The position numbers and the translations under genes were made by a program. Below the pieces are notes generated by a model. The model did not search any database, had not been told where the DNA came from, and saw only the letters and a list, made by a program, of their open reading frames with translations. Below, piece by piece: positions 19,007 through 28,239 of a stretch of 32,989 nt of DNA (position 1 is its first letter; each line of letters opens with the position of its first letter). Source of the stretch: an uncultured Cellvibrionales bacterium (GTDB lineage Bacteria; Pseudomonadota; Gammaproteobacteria; Pseudomonadales; UBA7239); assembly GCA_937864065.1 (NCBI GenBank), contig CALMIC010000152.1, positions 1 through 32,989 of the forward strand. Reading direction: 5' to 3'.

Positions 19007-19007
19007 G

Positions 19008-19985
19008 ATGACGCAAGCAGTTTCTGCGCAACGCGATTGGGGCAATGTGGCTGTGCTGTATGGCGGTCTGTCGTCGGAACGCGAGATCTCGCTGCGCAGC
19101 GGACGTGCGGTGGCTGATGCCCTGCTGCGCCAGGGTGTGAAGATCGATCTGGTCGATGTCGGCCAGGATTTCCTGTCCGTGCTCGCGGCGCAGCAGTCCG
19201 GTGCGCGCCCTCGCTGGGATCGTGCCTTCATCGTATTGCACGGCGTGGGCGGTGAGGACGGTGTGATGCAGGCCGTGCTGCAGATGGCCGGTGTTCCCTA
19301 CACCGGCAGCGGCGTGCTCGCCTCGGCGCTGGGCATGGACAAGTGGCGCACGAAAATGGTGTGGCAGGCACAGGGTTTGCCAACCCCAGCCTATGCGATG
19401 TTGCAGGGCGACACGGATTGGGAAGCCTGCATGGCGGCGCTGGGTGGCAATGCCATCGTCAAGCCGGCCTGTGAGGGATCCAGCATCGGCATGCGCAAGG
19501 TCGGCAGTGCTGCCGGGTTGCGTGAGGCATTCGCCTATGCGAGAGGTTTTGCCGGCAGTGTGCTGGCGGAAACCTGGATCAGTGGTGCCGAATTCACCGT
19601 CGCCGTGCTCAATGGCGTGGCGCAGCCGGTGATCCGCCTGGAAACCGGGCGCGAATTCTACGACTTTGAAGCGAAGTACCTCAGCAACAGTACGCGTTAT
19701 ATCTGTCCTTGTGGCTTGTCGGCGACCAAGGAGCGCGAACTGCAACTGCTGGCAGAGCGTGCGTTCGCGGCCGTCGGTTGCCGCGGCTGGGGCAGGGTGG
19801 ATGCAATGCAGGACCAGGCGGGCAATTTCTACCTGCTCGAAGTGAACACGGTGCCCGGCATGACCGACCACAGCCTGGTGCCAATGGCAGCCAAAGCTGC
19901 CGGCATAAGCTTCGATGAACTGGTGCTGGCCGTGCTGGCCAGCACGCTGGATGCGCCGCAACAGGAGGGTGGCAATGGCGGCTGA
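19008..19985 (+). CDS. ddlB: D-alanine-D-alanine ligase DdlB
   Basis: A 325-residue ATP-grasp ligase making the D-Ala-D-Ala used by MurF. Visible marks: VLYGGLSSEREISLRSG near the N-terminus, FIVLHGVGGEDGVMQ, YTGSGVLASALGMDK, KPACEGSSIGMRKV, and the C-terminal metal and dipeptide site LLEVNTVPGMTDHSLVPMAA. AAAGGGG precedes the ATG. The 3' end encodes the strong AGGAGG of ftsQ (19963-19968) inside its own codons. Confidence 0.97.
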   Translation: MTQAVSAQRDWGNVAVLYGGLSSEREISLRSGRAVADALLRQGVKIDLVDVGQDFLSVLAAQQSGARPRWDRAFIVLHGVGGEDGVMQAVLQMAGVPYTGSGVLASALGMDKWRTKMVWQAQGLPTPAYAMLQGDTDWEACMAALGGNAIVKPACEGSSIGMRKVGSAAGLREAFAYARGFAGSVLAETWISGAEFTVAVLNGVAQPVIRLETGREFYDFEAKYLSNSTRYICPCGLSATKERELQLLAERAFAAVGCRGWGRVDAMQDQAGNFYLLEVNTVPGMTDHSLVPMAAKAAGISFDELVLAVLASTLDAPQQEGGNGG

Positions 19986-20817
19986 GCGCGGCATGACATC
20001 GACGCGCACGCTGTCGGAATCCGGCGGCTGGCGCACTGGCACCCAGGCAGTAGTTGACCTCGGCCTTGCCCATGGCCTTTGGCTGTTGCTGGTGCAGGCT
20101 GTGCTGGTCTGCGGGCTGATTGCCGGCACCTATTTCGCGCTGCCGTGGCTCAAGCTGGCTTTTGACAAGCCGATCCGCCGGGTCGTGATCCAGGGCGACT
20201 TGCAGGCCCTGAGCCGGGAGGCCGTGCAGCAGGCTGTTGTCATCTATGAAACGGACAGTTTCCTCGACATTGACCTTGCTGCGCTGGTTCATCATCTCGA
20301 GGAACAGCCGTGGATTGCCCGCGCCCGCGCCCGGCGGCAGTGGCCGGACACCGTGGCGATCGACATTGTCGAGCAGCAGCCGATTGCCTACTGGGGCCAG
20401 TACTGGATGGTGAATGCCAAGGGCCGCATTTTCGAGCACCAGGGGCTGTTTCAGCACAGGTCGCTGCCGCGCTTGTGGAGCGAGCGGACATTGCCTGCCG
20501 AAGCGATGAATTACTACCAGATTTTCGAGCGGCAATTGCGCACAGTCGGCCTCGGCCTGCAGGGTACCAGCCAGAGCCTGCAGGGTGACTGGCAGCTGGT
20601 GCTCGATAACGGACTGCAACTGATCCTGGATCGCACCGACCCGGTCGGGAACATGCGCCATTTCGTCAGCATTTACCAGCAAGTCGTGCAGCCGGCCCAG
20701 CGCAAGGCAGTGGCTGTCGACATGCGTTACCGCCACGGCGCAGCGATCCGCTGGCAAGCAGAAGATCCGGCAGCGGTACTGCCGGCAACAGAACAACATG
20801 GGGGGAGCAAGACATGA
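19975..20817 (+). CDS. ftsQ: Cell division protein FtsQ
   Basis: A 280-residue bitopic protein: cytoplasmic tail, one membrane helix (LWLLLVQAVLVCGLIAGTYFAL), a POTRA domain (IRRVVIQGDLQALSREAVQQ ... WIARARARRQWPDTVAIDIVEQQP) and the beta domain that binds FtsB/FtsL. The ATG at 19975 is preceded at 6 bases by AGGAGG, the best ribosome-binding site in the cluster, so it is preferred to the ORF-track start (19915) and to the later ATG at 19993. Overlaps ddlB by 11 bases and ftsA by 4. Confidence 0.95.
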   Translation: MAAERGMTSTRTLSESGGWRTGTQAVVDLGLAHGLWLLLVQAVLVCGLIAGTYFALPWLKLAFDKPIRRVVIQGDLQALSREAVQQAVVIYETDSFLDIDLAALVHHLEEQPWIARARARRQWPDTVAIDIVEQQPIAYWGQYWMVNAKGRIFEHQGLFQHRSLPRLWSERTLPAEAMNYYQIFERQLRTVGLGLQGTSQSLQGDWQLVLDNGLQLILDRTDPVGNMRHFVSIYQQVVQPAQRKAVAVDMRYRHGAAIRWQAEDPAAVLPATEQHGGSKT

Positions 20818-22043
20818 GCGCGGAAAAGAACCGCATCGTCGGCCTGGATATCGGCACATCCAAGGTCGTGGCGCTGGTGGGTGAAGTGGATGCCGACGGC
20901 AACCTTGAAATCATCGGCATCGGCAGCCACAAGTCGACCGGCTTGAAGAAAGGCGTGGTGGTCAATATCGAGTTGACCGTGCAGTCGATCCAGCGCGCCA
21001 TCGAGGAGGCGGAGCTGATGGCGGGATGCCAGATCCATTCGGTCTATGCCGGTATTGCCGGCAGCCATATCCGCAGCCTGAATTCGCACGGGATCGTCGC
21101 GATCCGCGACCGCGAGGTGCAACCAGCTGACGTGGAGCGTGTGATTGATGCCGCGCAGGCGGTGGCGATACCGGCGGACCAGAAGGTGCTGCATATCCTG
21201 CCGCAGGAATACATCATCGATCACCAGGAGGGGGTGCGCGAGCCGCTGGGCATGTCGGGTGTGCGGCTGGAGGCCAAGGTGCACCTGGTGACCTGCGCCG
21301 TGAATGCCCTGCAGAATATCGAGAAATGTATCCGCCGGTGCGGGCTGGAAGTCGAGGACATCATCCTCGAACAGCTGGCATCGAGCTATGCCGTGCTGAC
21401 CGAAGACGAGAAGGAACTGGGTGTTTGCCTGGTCGATATCGGTGGTGGCACGACGGACATTGCCGTGTTCACGGAAGGCTCGATCAAGCACACGGCTGTC
21501 ATCCCGATTGCCGGTGACCAGGTCACCAATGACATTGCGATGGCGTTGCGCACACCGACGCCTTTTGCCGAGGAAATCAAGATCAAGTATGCGTGCGCAC
21601 TCACGCAACTGGCACGCGCGGATGAAGTGATCCAGGTGCCTGGAGTTGGTGAAAGAAATGAACGCAAATTATCGCGCCAGGCTCTGGCAGAAGTGGTGGA
21701 ACCAAGGTACGATGAACTGTTCACGCTGATACAGGCAGAGTTGCGTCGCAGCGGGTACGAGGATCTGGTTGCAGCCGGTATTGTATTGACGGGAGGCACC
21801 GCCAGGATCGAAGGGGCCGTGGAACTGGCCGAAGAGATTTTTCACATGCCGGTACGCGTGGGGGCGCCGGTGAATGTCAAGGGACTGGGCGACATTGTGA
21901 AGAATCCGATCTATGCCACTGGCGTGGGTTTGCTGCATTACGGTATCAGACAACAGAAAGAGGGTCGGCCAGGGCCGGAATCGGAGGAAAGTCGCAACAG
22001 CGTTCTGGAAAAAATGAAGCGCTGGTTCAGGGACAATTTCTGA
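20814..22043 (+). CDS. ftsA: Cell division protein FtsA
   Basis: A 409-residue actin-fold ATPase that tethers FtsZ to the membrane and recruits the divisome. Marks: nucleotide-binding IVGLDIGTSKVVALVGE, the 1C subdomain stretch GIAGSHIRSLNSHGIVAIRD, VCLVDIGGGTTDIAVFTEG, and IVLTGGTARIEGAVELAEE. The C-terminus NSVLEKMKRWFRDNF is the amphipathic membrane-targeting helix. GGGGGAG lies 7 bases ahead of the ATG. A 36-base gap follows before ftsZ, the widest inside the cluster, where an extra ftsZ promoter could lie; no convincing -35/-10 pair was found there. Confidence 0.97.
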   Translation: MSAEKNRIVGLDIGTSKVVALVGEVDADGNLEIIGIGSHKSTGLKKGVVVNIELTVQSIQRAIEEAELMAGCQIHSVYAGIAGSHIRSLNSHGIVAIRDREVQPADVERVIDAAQAVAIPADQKVLHILPQEYIIDHQEGVREPLGMSGVRLEAKVHLVTCAVNALQNIEKCIRRCGLEVEDIILEQLASSYAVLTEDEKELGVCLVDIGGGTTDIAVFTEGSIKHTAVIPIAGDQVTNDIAMALRTPTPFAEEIKIKYACALTQLARADEVIQVPGVGERNERKLSRQALAEVVEPRYDELFTLIQAELRRSGYEDLVAAGIVLTGGTARIEGAVELAEEIFHMPVRVGAPVNVKGLGDIVKNPIYATGVGLLHYGIRQQKEGRPGPESEESRNSVLEKMKRWFRDNF

Positions 22044-22079
22044 TTTTCAGGATTATTTGTGAGACAGGTGGGGGAAACC

Positions 22080-23294
22080 ATGTTCGAACTAGTTGAAAAC
22101 GTAGCGCAAAATGCTGTCATCAAGGTGATCGGTGTGGGCGGCGGCGGCGGCAATGCCGTGCTGCACATGATCCAGAATGATGTGTCCGGTGTGGAATTCA
22201 TCTGTGCCAACACGGATTCTCAGGCACTCAACAAGCTGTCCAGCGCCACTGTGCTGAAGATCGGCAGCGGGGTGACCAAGGGTCTCGGTGCGGGTGCCAA
22301 CCCGGATGTCGGCCGCCAGGCGGCGCTGGAAGACAAGGAGCGCATCGCCGAGGTATTGCGTGGCGCAGACATGGTGTTCATCACTGCCGGCATGGGTGGT
22401 GGTACCGGCACCGGTGCGGCACCGGTGGTCGCCCAGGTGGCGCGCGACATGGGTATCCTCACGGTGGCGGTCGTGACCAGGCCGTTCCCGTTTGAAGGCA
22501 AGAAGCGGATGGCAGTGGCCCAGCAGGGCCTGGCCGAGCTGGCTGAACATGTCGACTCGCTGATCACCATCCCGAACGAAAAACTGCTGACCACCATGGA
22601 CAAGAACACGACCATGCTGGACGGCTTCAAGGCTGCCAATGATGTGCTGCTCGGTGCCGTGCAGGGTATTGCGGAGCTGATCATCAATGAAGGCATGATC
22701 AACGTTGACTTCGCCGATGTGCGCACCGTGATGTCCGAGATGGGCGTGGCGATGATGGGTACCGGCAAGGCTTCCGGCGAAGGCCGTGCCCGTGCCGCCG
22801 CCGAGGCGGCCATCCGCTGTCCACTGCTGGACAACATCGACCTACAGGGTGCGCGCGGTATCCTCGTCAACATCACTGCCGGTTTCGATCTCACCATGGG
22901 CGAGTTCGAGGAAGTGGGCAGCGCGATCCATGAATTCGCTTCCGACAATGCTACCGTCGTGGTTGGCACAGTGCTGGATCCGGAAATGAGTGGTGAGCTG
23001 CGCGTGACGGTGGTCGCGACCGGCCTTGGCCAGAAGCAGGCTCCTGCCGATGTCAAGAAAGTGGTCGACAACACGGCCAGCGTGCGTGCTGCCTCGCCGT
23101 CGGCCACACCCAACTATGCCGACCTGGACCGTCCGGCCGTCATGCGTCACGGTGGCAGCTTCCATGGCCAGCATTACGGCAGCAGCGCCGCTGCTGCAGC
23201 ACCCATCGTGGCGGATCGCACGGCCGCGCCTGCCATGGGTGACGATCTCGATTACCTGGATATCCCGGCCTTCCTGCGCCGCCAGGCAGACTGA
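22080..23294 (+). CDS. ftsZ: Cell division GTPase FtsZ
   Basis: A 404-residue tubulin homologue forming the Z ring. It has the GTP loop VIGVGGGGGNAV (about 17-27), the tubulin signature GGGTGTG (about 106-112) and the T7 synergy loop NVDFADV. A variable linker rich in Ala/Ser/His follows, then the conserved C-terminal peptide DYLDIPAFLRRQAD that binds FtsA and ZipA. The ATG at 22080 with GGTGGGGGA upstream gives the standard MFELVENV start; the GTG at 22059 in the ORF track is rejected. A terminator follows, so ftsZ ends the dcw transcript; lpxC is not next to it. Confidence 0.98.
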   Translation: MFELVENVAQNAVIKVIGVGGGGGNAVLHMIQNDVSGVEFICANTDSQALNKLSSATVLKIGSGVTKGLGAGANPDVGRQAALEDKERIAEVLRGADMVFITAGMGGGTGTGAAPVVAQVARDMGILTVAVVTRPFPFEGKKRMAVAQQGLAELAEHVDSLITIPNEKLLTTMDKNTTMLDGFKAANDVLLGAVQGIAELIINEGMINVDFADVRTVMSEMGVAMMGTGKASGEGRARAAAEAAIRCPLLDNIDLQGARGILVNITAGFDLTMGEFEEVGSAIHEFASDNATVVVGTVLDPEMSGELRVTVVATGLGQKQAPADVKKVVDNTASVRAASPSATPNYADLDRPAVMRHGGSFHGQHYGSSAAAAAPIVADRTAAPAMGDDLDYLDIPAFLRRQAD

Positions 23295-23312
23295 AACAGG
23301 ATCCGGCTCTGG

Positions 23313-23350
23313 CCCTGCCGGCGTCCCCCCGCCGGCAGGGTCTCGCTTTT
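23313..23350 (+). terminator. Intrinsic terminator of the dcw cluster
   Basis: A perfect 10-bp stem, CCCTGCCGGC (23313-23322) and GCCGGCAGGG (23331-23340), with an 8-base C-rich loop, then TCTCGCTTTT. The T-run is broken, so some readthrough is possible. It begins 18 bases after the ftsZ stop. Confidence 0.8.
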
Positions 23351-23376
23351 GTGCGTGCCGGCCACGCCGTTATAAT
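23349..23376 (+). promoter_or_regulatory. pgk-fba promoter
   Basis: A consensus -10 box TATAAT (23371-23376) with a weak -35 TTGTGC (23349-23354) at a 16-base spacing. The -35 overlaps the last T's of the ftsZ terminator, so the two transcription units meet with no spare sequence. A second -10-like CATAAT lies at 23385-23390. Confidence 0.6.
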
Positions 23377-23411
23377 AATCAACCCATAATACAGGCAGCC
23401 GGAGGCAGGTA

Positions 23412-24629
23412 GTGTCCTCAATCACATCCCCATCATCGCAGTCCGTTGCCACCATGGCGGCGCTGGACCTGGCCGGCAAGCGCGTGCTGATACGCGAAGA
23501 CCTGAATGTGCCGGTCAAGAACGGCAAGATCACCTCTGATGCCCGCCTGCAGGCAGCCTTGCCCACGATACGGCTGGCCCTGCAGAAAGGCGCTGCCGTG
23601 ATGGTCTGCTCACACCTGGGGCGACCGACCGAAGGCGAATTCTCGGCGGAAAACTCGATGCAACCGGTCGCCGATTACCTCAGCAAGGCGCTGGGCCAGG
23701 AAGTCCGCCTGCTGGCCGATTACCTCGGCGGGGTTGACGTGAAGCCGGGTGAGGTCGTGCTGTTTGAAAACGTGCGCTTCAACAAGGGTGAAAAAAAGAA
23801 CAGCGACGAGCTGGCGCAAAAATATGCCGCCCTCTGTGATGTGTTTGTCATGGATGCCTTTGGCACTGCTCACCGCGCGGAAGGTTCCACCCACGGCGTG
23901 GCGAAGTTTGCCAAAGTGGCTTGTGCCGGCCCGCTGCTGGCTGCCGAACTGGAAGCACTCGGCAAGGCACTGGACAAACCGGCGCGCCCCATGATCGCGA
24001 TTGTCGCCGGTTCCAAGGTCTCGACGAAGCTGGATGTCCTCAATTCATTGGCTACTATCTGCGACCAACTGATTGTTGGTGGTGGCATTGCCAACACGTT
24101 CCTTGCCGCTGCCGGCTACAAGGTCGGCAAGTCGCTGTGCGAGCATGATCTGATTGATACTGCCCGCCAGATTGCGGCCAGGGTCAAGGTGCCGCTGCCG
24201 GTGGATGTTGTTGTCGCGGACGCATCGGCAGTCGGTGATGATTTCATGGCCTTTGTTGCCAACAGCCAGCCGGTTGTGAAAGCTGTGGCGGATATCGCTG
24301 ATAACGACATGATCCTCGATATCGGCCCGCAAACGGCCAGGCAGTTTGCCGAGATGCTGAAAGCGGCGAAAACCATCCTGTGGAACGGACCGGTGGGCGT
24401 GTTCGAGGTTGATGCCTATGGCAAGGGCACCGAAGTGATGTCGCATGCGATTGCGGACAGCAGTGCCTTCTCCATTGCCGGCGGCGGCGATACGCTGGCA
24501 GCTATCGACAAGTACGGTGTGGCGGACAAGATTTCCTATATTTCCACTGGCGGCGGGGCATTCCTGGAATTCGTCGAAGGCAAGGAGCTGCCTGCTGTCG
24601 CCATCCTGCGTGAACGCGCAGCCAACTGA
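23412..24629 (+). CDS. pgk: Phosphoglycerate kinase
   Basis: 405 residues from a GTG at 23412. The enzyme interconverts 1,3-bisphosphoglycerate plus ADP and 3-phosphoglycerate plus ATP in glycolysis and gluconeogenesis. Marks: [80 protein letters not shown] and [11 protein letters not shown]. The GTG has GGAGG 6-7 bases upstream; the later ATG (23454, MAALDL) is near the usual family start but has no ribosome-binding site, so a short Ser/Thr-rich N-terminal extension is likely real. fba follows after 20 bases. Confidence 0.96.
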   Translation: MSSITSPSSQSVATMAALDLAGKRVLIREDLNVPVKNGKITSDARLQAALPTIRLALQKGAAVMVCSHLGRPTEGEFSAENSMQPVADYLSKALGQEVRLLADYLGGVDVKPGEVVLFENVRFNKGEKKNSDELAQKYAALCDVFVMDAFGTAHRAEGSTHGVAKFAKVACAGPLLAAELEALGKALDKPARPMIAIVAGSKVSTKLDVLNSLATICDQLIVGGGIANTFLAAAGYKVGKSLCEHDLIDTARQIAARVKVPLPVDVVVADASAVGDDFMAFVANSQPVVKAVADIADNDMILDIGPQTARQFAEMLKAAKTILWNGPVGVFEVDAYGKGTEVMSHAIADSSAFSIAGGGDTLAAIDKYGVADKISYISTGGGAFLEFVEGKELPAVAILRERAAN

Positions 24630-24649
24630 TTATCACGGGAGAATCCGAC

Positions 24650-25714
24650 ATGGCACTGGTAAGCATGCGTCAACTGCTCGATCACGCCGCCGAACACGGT
24701 TACGGTGTGCCGGCGTTCAACGTCAACAACCTTGAGCAGATGCGCGCGATCATGGAAGCGGCGGACAAGACTTGTTCGCCGGTCATCGTGCAGGCCTCGG
24801 CCGGGGCACGCAAATATGCCGGCGCCCCGTTCCTGCGCCACATGATCCTCGCCGCCATCGAGGAATTCCCGCACATCCCGGTCGTGATGCACCAGGACCA
24901 CGGCGTGAGTCCGGCGGTATGCCAGCGCTCCATCCAGCTCGGTTTTTCTTCGGTGATGATGGACGGCTCGCTCGGTGAAGACGGCAAGACACCTACTGAC
25001 TATGACTACAACGTGCGCGTAACCAGGACTGTGGTCGAGTTCGCCCATGCCTGCGGTGTGTCGGTCGAAGGTGAGATTGGCTGCCTCGGTTCGCTGGAAA
25101 CCGGCATGATGGGCGAGGAAGACGGGCACGGTGCTGATGGCGTACTGGATCACTCGCAATTGCTGACTGATCCGGAAGAAGCGGCGAATTTCGTGCGCGA
25201 CACCGGCGTTGATGCACTGGCGATCGCAATCGGCACATCACATGGGGCGTACAAGTTCACCCGCCCGCCTACCGGTGACATCCTGGCCATCGAACGTGTG
25301 AAAGAGATCAACGCACGCATCCCGAACACGCACTTGGTCATGCACGGCTCATCGAGTGTGCCTCAGGACTGGCTGGCGATCATCAACGAGTACGGCGGTG
25401 ACATCAAGGAAACCTATGGTGTACCGGTGGAGCAGATTGTCGAAGCGATCAAGCATGGTGTGCGCAAGGTCAACATCGACACGGACCTGCGACTGGCTTC
25501 TACCGGTGCCATTCGCCGTTTCATGGCGAAAAACCCGGCTGAGTTCGATCCGCGCAAATACCTGAAGGAAACCATCAGTGCGATGCGCGATATCTGTATC
25601 CAGCGTTACGAGGCTTTCGGTACAGCCGGCCAGGCCGACAAGATCAAGCCGGTGTCGCTGGAAAAAATGACCGAACGTTACGCCAAAGGCGAGCTGAACC
25701 AGCAGGTCAAATGA
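24650..25714 (+). CDS. fba: Fructose-1,6-bisphosphate aldolase, class II (Calvin-cycle subtype)
   Basis: A 354-residue zinc-dependent aldolase that splits fructose-1,6-bisphosphate to dihydroxyacetone phosphate and glyceraldehyde 3-phosphate. The sequence resembles the CbbA-like subtype rather than E. coli FbaA: start [20 protein letters not shown], zinc ligand region [46 protein letters not shown], the ligand histidine in GTSHGAYKF and [12 protein letters not shown], then [25 protein letters not shown] precedes the ATG. Despite the subtype name no RuBisCO or phosphoribulokinase gene is present, so the role is probably ordinary glycolysis/gluconeogenesis with pgk. The stop overlaps the ATG of the next ORF. 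Confidence 0.95.
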   Translation: MALVSMRQLLDHAAEHGYGVPAFNVNNLEQMRAIMEAADKTCSPVIVQASAGARKYAGAPFLRHMILAAIEEFPHIPVVMHQDHGVSPAVCQRSIQLGFSSVMMDGSLGEDGKTPTDYDYNVRVTRTVVEFAHACGVSVEGEIGCLGSLETGMMGEEDGHGADGVLDHSQLLTDPEEAANFVRDTGVDALAIAIGTSHGAYKFTRPPTGDILAIERVKEINARIPNTHLVMHGSSSVPQDWLAIINEYGGDIKETYGVPVEQIVEAIKHGVRKVNIDTDLRLASTGAIRRFMAKNPAEFDPRKYLKETISAMRDICIQRYEAFGTAGQADKIKPVSLEKMTERYAKGELNQQVK

Positions 25715-27579
25715 CAGCGATGGCAATGAACAGGGGGCGCAAGCCCCTTTGTTTTTTGGGCGATGCAAGGTTGCCGCTTCTGGCGGGTATTGTTTTTTTC
25801 CTCCTTTTCGCCGCGCTGGTGCTGAACCACGCGTTCTATTTCACGATGGATGCCGACGAGGCATTCAATGCCACCATCGCCAAGAACTGGCTGGCCGGTT
25901 ACGGCTATTCATCCAGCCTCGGCGTCATCTTTCCGTTTGATCCCTACATCAGTTCCGGTCCGGCATATACCGCTGTGCAGGCTATCCCGGTCGCACTGTG
26001 GGGTAATGACCCGGATGTGCAGAAGCCGTTCATTGCTGTCGTGCACCTGCTGTTGTTCGCCAATGTGTTGCGTTTGTTATGGCCACTCATGCGAGACGGC
26101 TGGCGCTTCCCGCTATTTGTGGCTTTCACGGCCAGCAGTTATGCCTTGCTGGATTTCAAGTTTTGGCATCGTCCTGCTGGTGAAATGCTGTCGCTGCTTT
26201 ATTTTGTTAACGGTGCCTTGTTGCTGGCCGATATGCTGGCGACGCGATGCATCCGCAATGCCTTGTTCTCTGGCCTGTTACTAGCCTGCGCCGTGCTGAC
26301 CAAGGGACAGGCGTTGTTGTGGATGGCCGGCCTCGCCATCGCGGTGTTGCTCGCTATCGGCCGCCAGTGGTCATGGGGCGTTTGCCGGGTGCTGGCTGTC
26401 AGTGCGCTGGCTTTCCTGTTGCCGGTCATTGGCTGGCAGTCATACAAGGCCGGGGTGATGGCGGCGCTTGCCCAGCACGATCCTGGGCTCTACCAATACG
26501 CCCTCGGCAAGGACTGGCATTTTTTTTCCACACACGGTTCCGGCATGTACCTGTTGTGGGAAGTGGAAAGCTGGCAGGACCTGTGGCGGCGATTGTCGTC
26601 CACCCCGTTGCTGGCTTATGGGAAGTTCCGTGATATTTTCCATGCCTATGGTGTGGTGGCGCCATTGCTGGCCGTGCTGGTGCCGTTGCTTGCGCTGGCC
26701 GGCGTGTGGCTGCAACGCCGCAATAGGGCGGTATTGTTGCTGCTGGTGCCGCAATGTGTGTTCCTGTTGTGGGCGTTCCTGCTCAACAACAGCGTCTATA
26801 CCCACCAGATGCTGCCTGCCGCGTGGCTTTTTGTGCTGCTGCTTGCCCTGTTGCTGGTTCGCTGGCCGCGCTGGTTGTTTGTGCTGGTTGTGGTCAATGT
26901 GGCGCTGCTGTCACAGCAGGCGCTGCGCAACACAGAAGATAGCTGCCTCGTGACGCGCTTGGCAGCTTGTATCCATGGCCAACCCAACCCGGTGCGGGAG
27001 TCGCTGGCGAATGTACTGGCTTTCCTGCAATCACAGCCGCTGCCTGCGCCGATGGCCAATTGCGGTTGGTATTTTGCCCAGGATATCGAGTTTGCCTTGC
27101 CGGGTGCCAACCATATCCGCGACTGTATGCGCCTGTTTGATGAGGCAGTCACGTTTGATCGCGATGCTTTCATCACGACTAACAAGTTGCCGGAAGCGTT
27201 CCGCACAGCACGCAGCACCGAAAACCTCATCAGCATCTACGTCAACAAGCGCAAGAACCTGTTTGGCGGCAGTTTTGTCGCGCCGGTGCAGTGGCAGAAG
27301 CCACTGGACTTCACCTTTGTGGCTGGCATCTACATGATGGGAGCGTCACTGGAGCAGCAGCGTAACGTGATGTCATTTCTCGATCACTGCAAGCAGGTGT
27401 TGTACCGGGACAGGTTCTATGCGGTGCAGCATTGCCGTTACGAGGACCTGCAGGCTTATGTGGCAGCCTGGGGCGGCTTGCCAATTTTCACCCACAGCTG
27501 GGAAGCACTGTATTACGCGGATTTCATGCACACGACGAAAGACCTGCGCAAGAATCCGCTGCACATGCGGCCCTACTGA
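25711..27579 (+). CDS. GT-C-like polytopic membrane protein, probable glycosyltransferase
   Basis: Up to 622 residues with about ten hydrophobic helices in the first two thirds and a soluble C-terminal part of about 200 residues. The first periplasmic loop carries an acidic motif, [24 protein letters not shown], like the DE-containing loop 1 of GT-C (ArnT/PMT-like) enzymes that use polyprenyl-phosphate sugars. The acceptor is unknown and no partner gene is adjacent. The start is uncertain: ATG 25711 overlaps the fba stop (ATGA) with AGG five bases upstream; ATGs at 25720 and 25726 or a TTG at 25756 are alternatives. An intrinsic terminator lies over codons 8-16. Could be a different polytopic protein, since the match is by pattern only. 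Confidence 0.65.
   Translation: MTAMAMNRGRKPLCFLGDARLPLLAGIVFFLLFAALVLNHAFYFTMDADEAFNATIAKNWLAGYGYSSSLGVIFPFDPYISSGPAYTAVQAIPVALWGNDPDVQKPFIAVVHLLLFANVLRLLWPLMRDGWRFPLFVAFTASSYALLDFKFWHRPAGEMLSLLYFVNGALLLADMLATRCIRNALFSGLLLACAVLTKGQALLWMAGLAIAVLLAIGRQWSWGVCRVLAVSALAFLLPVIGWQSYKAGVMAALAQHDPGLYQYALGKDWHFFSTHGSGMYLLWEVESWQDLWRRLSSTPLLAYGKFRDIFHAYGVVAPLLAVLVPLLALAGVWLQRRNRAVLLLLVPQCVFLLWAFLLNNSVYTHQMLPAAWLFVLLLALLLVRWPRWLFVLVVVNVALLSQQALRNTEDSCLVTRLAACIHGQPNPVRESLANVLAFLQSQPLPAPMANCGWYFAQDIEFALPGANHIRDCMRLFDEAVTFDRDAFITTNKLPEAFRTARSTENLISIYVNKRKNLFGGSFVAPVQWQKPLDFTFVAGIYMMGASLEQQRNVMSFLDHCKQVLYRDRFYAVQHCRYEDLQAYVAAWGGLPIFTHSWEALYYADFMHTTKDLRKNPLHMRPY
25732..25757 (+). terminator. Intrinsic terminator after fba, inside the next ORF
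   Basis: AGGGGGC, GCAA tetraloop, GCCCCTT, then TGTTTTTT (25732-25757). The stem is 7 bp including one G-U. It begins 18 bases after the fba stop, in the normal place for a pgk-fba terminator, yet it sits within the first codons of the membrane protein gene. Confidence 0.75.
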
Positions 27580-27591
27580 ATCGCAGGCAAT

Positions 27592-27620
27592 AAAAAAGGC
27601 TGCGGATGGCAGCCTTTTTT
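27592..27620. terminator. Bidirectional terminator between convergent genes
   Basis: AAAAAAGGCTGC (27592-27603) and GCAGCCTTTTTT (27609-27620) form a perfect 12-bp inverted repeat with a 5-base loop. T-runs occur on both strands. It serves the membrane protein gene (stop at 27579) and ppa (stop at 27634 on the minus strand). Confidence 0.92.
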
Positions 27621-27633
27621 ACAGTGAGTCTGC

Positions 27634-28170
27634 TCAGCCGTTTTCTTTCAGGTAGGCTTCGCGCGACTTGGTCACTTCGGCCAGGGCATCAGCAGCGTTG
27701 CCCCACTTGTCGACCTTGACCCACTTGCCCGGTTCCAGGTCCTTGTAGTTCTCGAAGAAATGCTCGATCTGCTTGATCAGCAGCGCTGGCAGGTCAGAGA
27801 TTTCCTTCACGTCGTCATACAGTGCTGACAGCTTCTTGTGCGGTACGGCGAGCACTTTGGAGTCCTTGCCGGCCTCGTCAGACATGTACAGGATGCCGAT
27901 AGGACGGGCGCGGATCACCGAGCCTGGTGTGACCGGATATGGGGTCACCACCAGCACATCCAGCGGATCGCCGTCTTCTGACAGGGTGCCCGGTACATAG
28001 CCGTAGTTGGTCGGGTAGAACATCGGGGTGGCCATGAAGCGGTCGACCATCAGGCAATTGCTGTCCTTGTCGATCTCGTATTTGATCGGTGCGTGGTTGG
28101 CCGGGATCTCGATGGCCACGTAGATGTCGTGCGGAAGTTCTTTGCCAGGTGACAGGTCGCTATAGCTCAT
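27634..28170 (-). CDS. ppa: Inorganic pyrophosphatase (family I)
   Basis: A 178-residue cytoplasmic enzyme that hydrolyses pyrophosphate and so pulls biosynthetic reactions forward. The size is that of the hexameric bacterial type (E. coli 176). Marks: [44 protein letters not shown] with the metal-binding signature [29 protein letters not shown], and [25 protein letters not shown] -10 box lies about 40 bases upstream of the start, just before the mrp 3' end, so it has its own promoter. Confidence 0.97.
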   Translation of the reverse strand: MSYSDLSPGKELPHDIYVAIEIPANHAPIKYEIDKDSNCLMVDRFMATPMFYPTNYGYVPGTLSEDGDPLDVLVVTPYPVTPGSVIRARPIGILYMSDEAGKDSKVLAVPHKKLSALYDDVKEISDLPALLIKQIEHFFENYKDLEPGKWVKVDKWGNAADALAEVTKSREAYLKENG

Positions 28171-28210
28171 GGTGGGTTCTCTGCTTGAAGGTGGTTAAAA
28201 AAGCCGCGCG

Positions 28211-28239
28211 ATTGTAGCAGAGGCCTTGTCAGTCTTTCA
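28211..28239 (-). promoter_or_regulatory. ppa promoter (-10 clear, -35 weak)
   Basis: On the minus strand TACAAT occupies 28216-28211 and a poor -35 (TGAAAG) would be at 28239-28234 with a 17-base spacer. The -35 overlaps the last codons of mrp. The predicted start is near 28204, leaving a leader of about 34 bases. Confidence 0.45.

Noticed and set aside
22044-22079. Separate ftsZ promoter in the ftsA-ftsZ gap
   Set aside because: GATTAT is present, but the nearest -35-like element is at a poor 19-base spacing; not strong enough to call.
23446-23456. Kozak-like CCACCATGG at the internal pgk ATG
   Set aside because: A chance resemblance; the context is bacterial throughout.
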